From Pseudogymnoascus destructans (Eukaryota; Ascomycota; Leotiomycetes; Thelebolales; Thelebolaceae): a stretch of 64,000 nt of DNA. Each line of letters opens with the position of its first letter. The first letter of the stretch is position 1. The translations under genes and the position numbers were made by a program. The stretch lies in the NCBI RefSeq assembly GCF_001641265.1, contig NW_020167520.1:2480001-2544000 (forward strand), written 5' to 3'. The notes under the pieces are model-generated. The model was not told where the DNA came from and searched no databases. It was given only the letters and a program-made list of their open reading frames with translations. Positions 56,462 to 64,000 of the stretch are shown in pieces.

Positions 56462-58878
56462 ATGGGAGGGGAGCTCGAAGTGCCAGAAGGGTGGCTGCCA
56501 TGGCTACTTCGACGCCTTCAAAATCATGTCGAACGTCGTCAACCAAAGCCGAAGACTCAACGCCCAGCTGGATACTACCAAAGACTTAAAAACAAGCATG
56601 ATGACCTAAATACTGTTATCAAACGAAAGTATGCCCTTGAGACTGAATGCAATCTTGACGTGATTAGAGGCAAGTTTATAAGGTAAGGGAACAATACGCC
56701 TAAATTGAGACATTGGAATGGCTGTCTTAACTCTCACCTAGGTTCTGTCATGATGAGCATTTGGGGGACTGGCGTTCTGCGATCAAGAACTGCTCTAGAG
56801 GGACCATGATATCATTCACCCAGCATATGTACGATAAAGGCCGGGTGAGGAAGAGGGCTGCGATGACACAATACAGAGCACAGTTTGGAATGCTATACAA
56901 CAAAGAGAATGGCCGTCTAGTGGATACTAATGATAGAAAGGAAGTCCTAAAAGTATGCTGCTTTCTATCCATTGCTGCTTAATCTAAAATTGCTAATATC
57001 CGTAGTACGTAGACACGCTGCCGCCGGATAGGACTGTCAAGTCGAAGCCTGTCTTAGGGGTGGACGACCTCCTACTTTTGCTCAACTGCCACTGGGCCTG
57101 TGACAAATCTGTATATCCTACAGAGCGGTACCGAGTTCAGTTTGCGTTGATACTACTCCTCCTCTTCAGCACAGGGTGTCAGCCTGCAGAGCTAGTCGAT
57201 GCTAAAAGGAAACAAAGAGATAATCCCAGTTCTGACGACGACAATCCCAGCTCTAACGACGATAACCCCGAAGCTGACGTTGATATGGGCGGAGTAGAAG
57301 GAGACATTAGACTCTATGATGCGCTCTGCTATGAGGATGTCCGCCTACTGGTCGTGCACGATCCCAACAATAGCGTGCGAGATGTGCTCGCTATGGAGGT
57401 TAAACTGTCTCATCACAAAGGTCACAATAATCGACCAAAGCCGTGAGTCGACCAACAGTTTTAAGATATACCTTCTCAAAATCGAACTAACAGGTGTTCG
57501 CAGAACGATATTTTTCTTTACCGAAGTCGACGACCCCATTTTTTGTGCCATCACGCACTTCGTAACCCTTGCACTCGCAGATAACGCATTCGACGCACCA
57601 AGCCTAACTACTCCTCGACGTATCTTCGAGGAGAGGGTACATGGTCCAGTCAATTGTACAGAGCTCCACTGGAAGGAGGAAAAGCTCAAGACACCAATAT
57701 TCCGCCGATATGGTTCCAAGGCGGCCCTTCCATACAATCAGCTTCGTGATCCCCTCGACCGTCTTGGTAAGATATGAGGCATCAAGGAGAAGCTAACTAG
57801 CTACTGCTTTCGACGTGGGACAGCCAATGTCGTTGATCGTAAGTTGTTTATGGGAGCTTAAGAAGGATATCACTCTTGCTAATATGTACTTTTTTGCTAT
57901 CTAGATGCTGCTACTGATGCTGTTCGGGACCAGGTGATGCGACACAATGCAAACTCTGCTCTCCATAAGGGACACTACGCCAATGAGAAAGTGCGGTTTG
58001 ATGTTCAGTCTGCTGGCCTCGGGCGTCCCTCTGTAGATGGCGTCCTTCGCATGCTGATGCATATGAGCCTCATGTGCGACCCTCGCGCACCAGTTCACGT
58101 CCCTGACGAGTACCTAGCTGTGCTTTCCCCCGATCCTGTTATCACCGCACTTGAGCAGGAGCGAGAGCAACTGAAAGCTGGAGCGTACAGAATTCAGGGG
58201 ACGAGCATCGAGGCAGAAGTTCGGCGACTTACTGCTGCGATCGGTAGTGCTAGGACTAAGCGTCGAAACATTATCTCTCAGGAATTCCAGGATGAATATT
58301 TCCGCCGCCGCCCAACGGAAGACATTGAGAGGCATAACAATGGGCAGCTCGAGGAAGAGTACATCGAGCCAGTGGTTAAGCATCAGATCCCACAGAGGAC
58401 GCAGTTAGTCGATCTCATCTGTCCTCGCGTCACAGATATCACACTGCAGAATGCTGTCAAGCGTCGCATTCAGGTCGCTGAACTCATGTTGGCTCTCTGC
58501 AAATGCCGTGAGGTTCCCTCACGATACCGTCTTAGCGTCGGCATTCCTCCACCAAGTATCTTCAAAGAAGAGTCCCCTGAGCTCGGGCCCCTTGATCCCA
58601 TTTTCCCCCTTAAATTAAGCAAGAAGCAGTGTCCATTCTGCATCGGGGATGAATCGAAGAGCTACGAACAGAGGATAGGCGAATTTTGCCGCCCTGCGAC
58701 GATGATGAATCACGTTGAAAACATTCACCTTAAAGGACGAGATCCGAAGGCTAAGATAGAGTGTTTTCACCCAACATGCAAGTCGCAAGGACTTGTTCTC
58801 GAAAAGTTGGAGTATTTCAAAAGTCACGTGGAGTTGGTTATAAGATTACACTTCGAAGATGATGAAAGCTGCTCTTGA
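56462..58878 (+). pseudogene. DUF3435 tyrosine recombinase (Starship-captain family), one in-frame stop
   Basis: Exons 56462-56682, 56742-56952, 57006-57442, 57504-57838 and 57905-58878 join in frame to 726 codons. Family landmarks are LLLNCHWACDKSVYPTERYR, LCYEDVRLLVVHDPN, RDVLAMEVKLSHHKG, PIFCAITHFVTLALADNAF, LKTPIFRRYGSKAALPYNQL, SYCFRRGTANVVD and GHYANEKVRFDVQSA, followed by a coiled region and a C-terminal zinc-finger part (CPFCIGDESK...MMNHVENIHLKGRD). DUF3435 proteins are tyrosine recombinases that mobilise giant fungal Starship elements. A TGA at 57775-57777, just before the conserved YCFRRG arginines, breaks the frame. A 57-nt in-frame segment starting GTAAGA at that spot could be spliced out, but that would delete the YCFRRG motif. 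It is therefore probably inactive. Confidence 0.85.
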
Positions 58879-59748
58879 GCCGCCTAGGTTAGGCGTGGCA
58901 GGGTCGTGGCTTAGCAACGGAATTCTACGGCGGTCAAAGCATGATATAGAATTAGAAGTAAAAAGTGGCATGGTGCTTTAGTTTTGATCTTTTTAGATTT
59001 GGCGTTTGGCTGTCGTATGCGAATAGACTTGGATCGCATAATTTGTTTGTCACGACATTTATTAGGTAATCACTAGCGACAGAGACTAAGCATAGATATT
59101 ATACAGAGTTCAAGTCTGTATTTGACTATATTAGCCATGAACCGGTGTTTGTATGAATGCATTTCTGGAAACGCTCCAAGATTGTGCCGATAGACCCTTA
59201 ATCTTTCAAGGTTCAGGTCGGTTATAAAATCATGCTTCCCGACAAAAAAGAAGCGTGGCCACGGCAAACCTCCCATGCCACCAATGGAGAAGAAGGTAAA
59301 ATATAAAATGACAAAAACATACAACAGTGGGTATTCGCTGGTGGTCACCCACCCAACTACTAATCCACCGATCTCAAGGTTATGTATGGCAGAGCGGACG
59401 GGATGCCCAGTTCTCTTGAGTCTATGGTCGTATGTGATAACTACTTGCTTATGAAAAGATACATACCATATATACCCTGCTGAGCAGGGTTTTATATAGC
59501 CTGCTTCCCATGCGGATATCTGTTACTTGATCGAGAACCAGCAGACTTTGGGAGACTCAACCACCAAGAGGCGGCATATATTTTAACCTGGAGCTTAGAC
59601 TCGCAAGCTTATCTTTGAGCGTCGTTGCTGGTCCTCAGAGCCCGGAGATGGGCTCATTAATACGTCGTCATCTGCGGGCGCTGTTCATTATACTGTTTTG
59701 CTCGTCGTAATTCTCGAGAGGTAGAAGTGCTACCCTAGTTTACGGACC
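58879..59748. other. Intergenic, no gene seen
   Basis: No ORF with family features on either strand. The sequence is AT-moderate, with a few short ORFs. Confidence 0.5.
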
Positions 59749-60120
59749 TCAGCCGGAGTGCGATTCATTGTTGTTATAAGGCTCAGCGTCCTTTGATTCC
59801 TGCTCTGGGACCACCAAGAAGCTAGGAGAGAGGGGACCTTGGATAACGATATTCGTGGATAGTCTTGCCACATATGGATGTTGAAGGACCTCACTGATGG
59901 AGCATGCCTTGGTTTCTCCCGTTTTATAGTCCTTCAGTGTTGGCGATGATCCTGGCCCTTCCGGCTCGGGCGGACAGCCGCAAGATCCTCTATCGGCAGT
60001 ACAGTGGTTTAAGTGAGTTAGCTGCCATTCAGTATGAGGTACACTAAAAGCTTTGACCTCTGTCGCGCAGCAATGGAGGTTGGTGGGAAGAAACGCTGAA
60101 TTCACTAGAGTAACATGCAC
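59749..60120 (-). CDS. Unrecognised ORF (123 codons), possibly a gene 3' end
   Basis: ATG-initiated frame from MHVTLVNSAFLPTNLHCCAT to TAYNNNESHSG-like end (EPYNNNESHSG). It has a Cys/Pro-rich middle (CGCPPEPEGPGSS) and KTGETKACSISEVLQHPYV. No domain recognised. It lies downstream of and on the same strand as the NLR relic, and may be a remnant. Confidence 0.25.
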   Translation of the reverse strand: MHVTLVNSAFLPTNLHCCATEVKAFSVPHTEWQLTHLNHCTADRGSCGCPPEPEGPGSSPTLKDYKTGETKACSISEVLQHPYVARLSTNIVIQGPLSPSFLVVPEQESKDAEPYNNNESHSG

Positions 60121-60229
60121 TAGTTGGGTATAATAAGCAGTGGCCCTAGTTTAATCTGTAAATATGAAAATCTCCCTGACGAATGTCCTAAAATGACCAG
60201 TCTATCCCGAACGGCCATACAATCGATAA

Positions 60230-62651
60230 TCAGTAGATAGCCAGAGGAAATTCGTCGTGCCTTCCGTTAGCCAATAATTGAACACGTGTAAAGTTGGTAA
60301 CCCCTTGCCATGAGAAGGCGACTGTCGTGACCGGGCCCGAGTGGCCCTCGAGCGTCTGGAGCGGCGCTCCTGTCGCAGCATCCCAGAGCCGCACCCTCCC
60401 ATCGTCAGAGCCCGAGACGGCCTGCCTGCTGTTAGGTGAGAAGGCGACTGACGTGACCGGGCCGGTGTGGCCCTCGAGCGTCTGGAGCGGCACTCCTGTC
60501 GCAGCATCCCAGAGCCGCACCATCTCATCATCAGACCCCGAGACGACCTGCCTGCCGTCGGGTGAAAAGGCGACTGACATGACCGGGCCCGAGTGGCCCC
60601 CGAGCGTCTGGAGTGGCGCTCCTGTCGCAGCATCCCAGAGCCGTACCGTCACATCGTGAGAGCCCGAGACGACCTGCCTGCCGTCGGGTGAGAAGGCGAC
60701 TGATGTGACCCAGCCCGAGTGGCCCTCGAGTGTCTGCAGTGCAGCATTCCAATCTTCCTGCACTTTTGTCTTCATTTGGATCCAAGGTGGGATAAACTTC
60801 TCGAATTGTCTCCGAACAATGCTCTTCTCGGGGGCAAAAACAAGTGCTGAACAGTATAACTGTAGGGGTGCCTGTTCAATCACCGATCGGTTATATAAGG
60901 CGAATCGCTTTGCATCATGAATAAATGCCTGTAAATTGGGGCTTTCGTCAACCTAATGACAAGTTAATTCGACTCTTATAAATGAGATAGATAGAATACC
61001 GAAATGTGAGCCTCTGAGGACAATATTGCTTGGATCCCTTCTGATATCTTTCCCATCCACCCTAGTGCCTCAAGCCAGTGCAGTAGGTGAGCCTGCAGAA
61101 ACTGATGAACTTCCCTGCCACTGTGAACTTGGACATCACCCTTTTGCAGATGCTGGACCCAGTAAAGACATGCATATTGAACTTCAGGAGGAAGGCATTT
61201 CTCCATCCAAGTGCTCTCAACTTGGCTAGCTTGACTACCAGGAGCATGCATTTCGCAGACATCCTTCTGAAGTGTCTGGGACATTAGCTGTATGCAGCCA
61301 GTAGCTAATATCTGGTGTGCCTCCTTCTCATCCACCCAGAAATCCCCACATCGATCTTTACGGAGGAGGAAGTCGCGAAATGATGGGTGATGTAAGCGGA
61401 GCGGGCGAGTCGGGTCCTCTGGAATATCAAGGATCGCATAAAGGTCCTCAAATGACTGGTCAACATCTTCCCTTGGAACGTGCAATAGCATACTCAATGA
61501 AGACGTAGAAAGAGGTGAGAGCAACGCTACTATGCTTCCAAGTGTATGCTTTAACATACCACATACCTCTTCTTTCTCTTCATCTGAATATTCTGAAGAT
61601 ATCGATTGCTTGAGGACAGCAAGGTAGATCTCGTCGAGATGCTTCTCTGGCGCAGTAATAGTGCTACTGCTGCTTTTGAGAATTGTATCCAGTCTCTTGC
61701 GTGCGAATCGCCTCCCTTCACTAATAAACCGACATGCTGTTGCCACCCAAATGAAGAGACCACAAGTAGAACCACTTCGCCTGGCCAGTCTGCTCCAAGA
61801 CTCCAATCCTGCCTGATTTTCCTTAGGGTATATTCCAGGAACAGAGAGATATCATGGTTGATAATTGCCGGCGGTATATTTTGGAGTATGAAGTCATGGT
61901 GGTCGGCTTGTGGGATACGGTGTATACCGTGTCGGATTGGAATTTCGGGTCTGCTGGTAAGAAAGACTCGAAGTCGTACCATCTTCAGTGAGCGAGCCTC
62001 AGCTAAGAGCTCTAGAATTTTCCGGACATTGTTATCACCCTCACATTCGTCGAGCGCATCAACAACGAGAACGTATGACTGGTGAGATTTCGTTAGCTCT
62101 GATAGGGGACCGAGAACAAGCTGGCGCCACTGGTCTAAGAGGGACAGGTTTGCAATATCACTCCGCTCCACGATAGCATCACAGATATGCTTTTGAAGAG
62201 AAGGTATAGTTTTTGCAAGTTGCACCGCTAGACTTGTAAAGAACTTGCCGGCGTGGCTCACGTCTCCGCCAGCCTTTGAGAAGAAGAAGCTGGCTCCAAG
62301 ACGCTTCTGCTCATTGTATCTGCGGGCGACGGTGCGGGAGATTGTTGACTTTCCCGTCCCAGCCAGGCCATTCAGCCAGAAGATGCATCGCTCATCTTGT
62401 CCATCTTTTCCATCAGCCCACTCATATATCTCTTGTAGAAGGTCGACGCGCGTGTCAGCGAGGCAGGTAGGTTCGTGTTGCCGGTAGTAGGAATTGAACG
62501 GCGCGTGCCTTACCGGCGGAGGCCGTTTTTTTTTGACCCTGCTAGCAGAGTCCAATAGGATGCTGAGTAAATCTTGTATGGGGCATATGTGGGCCGAGTG
62601 ATAGAGCCTGCACAATTCCAGGACTAGTTGCCCCACACAACCTCTCCACAA
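60230..62651 (-). pseudogene. NACHT-WD40 NLR-like gene, frameshifted
   Basis: Order on the minus strand: a short N-terminal piece, then HEPTCLADTRVDLLQEIYEW, NACHT Walker A FWLNGLAGTGKSTISRTVAR, Walker B SYVLVVDALDEC, sensor VFLTSRPEIPIRHG, then the post-NACHT helical part (SGSTCGLFIWVATACRFISE, PTRPLRLHHPSFRDFLL). An intron at 60953-60999 keeps frame into DESPNLQAFIHDAKRF and a WD40 tail of three full repeats plus part of a fourth. Frame breaks: one at about 61773-61791 between ADWPGE and LARRSG, and one at about 60305-60320 after the last repeat, where the expected end (LHVFNYWLTEGTTNFLWL) lies in another frame. There is no ATG near 62651, so the N-terminal effector domain is missing or lies in unrecognised exons. 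Family role: allorecognition or immune-type cell death (HET-E/NWD type). Confidence 0.85.
60347..60730 (-). repeat. 126-bp WD40-coding tandem repeats
   Basis: CTCGAG-type landmarks at 60347, 60473, 60599 and 60725 are spaced exactly 126 bp (42 codons). Units encode HSG.V.SVAFSPDGRQ, VSGSDD..VRLWDAATG.PL with very few differences, concentrated at a few codons. Confidence 0.95.
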
Positions 62652-63024
62652 TGAGCTATTCCAGCACTATTATTGGTATCTTAGATAAGCTCATATATAC
62701 CAAATGGTATATATGAGCGAATCAAATTACAGTATACTTGGGGATATAATAACAAAATAGATCTGACATTGTAACACAATAGTTTCGTCATAGTCAGAAG
62801 CGTGTATGAGCGTATGTTAGGGCTATAATACAGGGTTATAATATCATTACAATATAGAGTTTACAGTGGAAGCAGTTTCGGGAGGTTCTAGGAGAGAATC
62901 GGATCCATTTTCTCTATTTACTGTATTCTAATATACACTGTCAGAAGTAATTCCAGACGTAACCGTTTGATCCTCCACTAATGGCCATATACCAAACAAC
63001 AATAGTACTCTGCTGCTGTTTGCT
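62652..63024. other. AT-rich spacer, no gene seen
   Basis: Contains a palindromic AGCTCATATATACCAAATGG / TATATATGAGCG-like stretch near 62688-62716. Otherwise nothing recognised. Confidence 0.5.
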
Positions 63025-64000
63025 TTATCCTGACCCTGAAGGGGTTTGGCAAGCGCTCAAAGGGCTGTTAGAGGAAAGATGGGTATCAATATCCGTGGTA
63101 TCCCCACTGACTTTTCCTTCGGTATGGACAACCGGAGGGTCCAACGGAAGAATCAGTTCTGGTAGAGCAAGCTCTTGTACATGTTCAGAGCTGGCTGCAG
63201 GGTCACCAATGGTTGCAGCACCAACCTCCTCTACCAACGCTGTAATAGGAGTTGCTGTAGCAGCTTCGCCCCTTACAAACCGACGGAGTGCAGCACTCCG
63301 ATCCTTGTCGGTAGCAGTGCAGTACACTGGGGCAGAAAACGGCCCGTCATCCTCTTCGTTGCGATTGAGTAGAGCATTGTACTTGATGTGGGGTGACACC
63401 TTCATGCCAGTCCTAGTTTGTCCAGAACGGTGGGCAATAACGAGTCGCAGGCCTCGTTCAGTGATGGCGGAGTCAAGAGACTCTTGAATCTCTTGACCCG
63501 TATATAGATGATCTGGATCCATGCTTAGGAGAACAAGGAAGTCAAGTTCGTCTTGATCATAAAGGGCTTTATCCTCTGGCGACAACTTTACCCAGGCCTT
63601 CCTGAAGTCCGAAATGTATTTGTCTGGTGTAATACCCTCCCCCTCGTCGCTGTTGTCAGAGACCGCATTACTGTGGTTGGAATCGTTATCAGTGTCGTAT
63701 TTCGCAGGAGAATAGGTTGGATCAGCAGATTCAAGTTGATGAGATAGGTCGTCAACTTCATCATCGGTATTCTCAAGCTCTTGTAGGACACGCTTCCGCT
63801 TTCGCATGTTCCGACCCGCTGGCAAGGCTTCCTCTTCTGGTGAAACCAAATTAGGATCCTTAGGAATAGAAACCTCGCCCCAAGCGCGAAGCTTCAATGG
63901 TAGGATCTTTCGGCCACACAACGCCTTTCGGCCCTCTTTGGAATTGTGTGCAGCCAACACTTCATCCCGACTGCTAATCAATGCGTCTGCAATAGCCTGG
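63025..64000 (-). CDS. C-terminal part of an unrecognised protein, cut by the window edge
   Basis: The frame is open from the right edge to a stop at 63025 (at least 325 residues). The part seen starts QAIADALISSRDEVLAAHNS, then GRKALCGRKILPLKLRAWGE and PKDPNLVSPEEEALPAGRNM, followed by a basic RKRKRVLQE, an acidic Asp/Ser stretch, DKYISDFRKAWVKLSPEDKA and a Pro/Thr-rich end. No domain can be named with confidence. The arrangement might be the tail of a large Starship-type accessory protein such as a DUF3723 member; that is a guess from position and the LPLKLR.WG piece. Confidence 0.5.
   Translation of the reverse strand, partial: QAIADALISSRDEVLAAHNSKEGRKALCGRKILPLKLRAWGEVSIPKDPNLVSPEEEALPAGRNMRKRKRVLQELENTDDEVDDLSHQLESADPTYSPAKYDTDNDSNHSNAVSDNSDEGEGITPDKYISDFRKAWVKLSPEDKALYDQDELDFLVLLSMDPDHLYTGQEIQESLDSAITERGLRLVIAHRSGQTRTGMKVSPHIKYNALLNRNEEDDGPFSAPVYCTATDKDRSAALRRFVRGEAATATPITALVEEVGAATIGDPAASSEHVQELALPELILPLDPPVVHTEGKVSGDTTDIDTHLSSNSPLSACQTPSGSG

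Noticed and set aside
1..64000. CRISPR array, tRNA or rRNA genes
   Set aside because: Tandem repeats found (17346, 50109, 50453, 60347) have no regular unique spacers, and no cloverleaf or rRNA landmark was recognised. A tRNAscan run would be decisive for tRNAs.

Overview
The window comes from a filamentous ascomycete (Pezizomycotina). Introns are short (about 45-110 bp) with GT-AG ends and TACTAAC-like branch sites. It holds a fungal A-T-C-A-T-C NRPS, fungal families such as Mrp51, She9/Mdm33 and Bbc1, a DUF3435 recombinase and NACHT-WD40 genes. I cannot place it to class. Several transposon relics carry many TAG/TAA stops, which suggests past repeat-induced point mutation (RIP).

Region 1 (0.3-14.5 kb) looks like a compact secondary-metabolite locus: a pisatin-demethylase-type P450 (-), a carboxymuconolactone-decarboxylase-like protein (+), an Etr1-like medium-chain reductase (-), and a 2145-aa two-module NRPS (+, 7 exons) of the layout used by fungal cyclodipeptide synthetases. 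The first three plus the NRPS form two divergent pairs. A small coiled-coil gene follows.

Region 2 (14.5-31.1 kb) is repeat-rich accessory DNA. A TIR-bounded segment (14.94-20.09 kb) holds a broken histone H3-like gene and two minus-strand genes, each interrupted by a solo LTR with a perfect 5-bp target duplication. Next to it, a pair of roughly 230-bp inverted repeats (20.15-25.14 kb) encloses a protein kinase, a small gene and a protein with an internally duplicated domain; the two outer genes start just inside the repeats. A small gene and a SANT plus double-chromodomain protein follow, then a DUF3435 fragment and a decayed Tigger/pogo element.

Region 3 (31.3-49.7 kb) is a dense housekeeping island: GH47 mannosidase, CMP/dCMP-type deaminase, mitochondrial Mrp51, ribosomal eS17, Rtr1 CTD phosphatase, Bbc1-like SH3 protein, She9/Mdm33, a Pyp1-like HAD phosphatase, and an SH3 membrane protein.

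Region 4 (50-64 kb) is again accessory: an 18-bp minisatellite, a structurally intact pogo/Fot1 element with near-perfect TIRs, a decayed PIF/Harbinger element, hairpins, a DUF3435 tyrosine-recombinase gene (Starship-captain family) with one in-frame stop, a frameshifted NACHT-WD40 NLR, and a gene running off the right edge. The order recombinase then NLR resembles the 5' end of a degenerate Starship, but only one end could lie inside the window.
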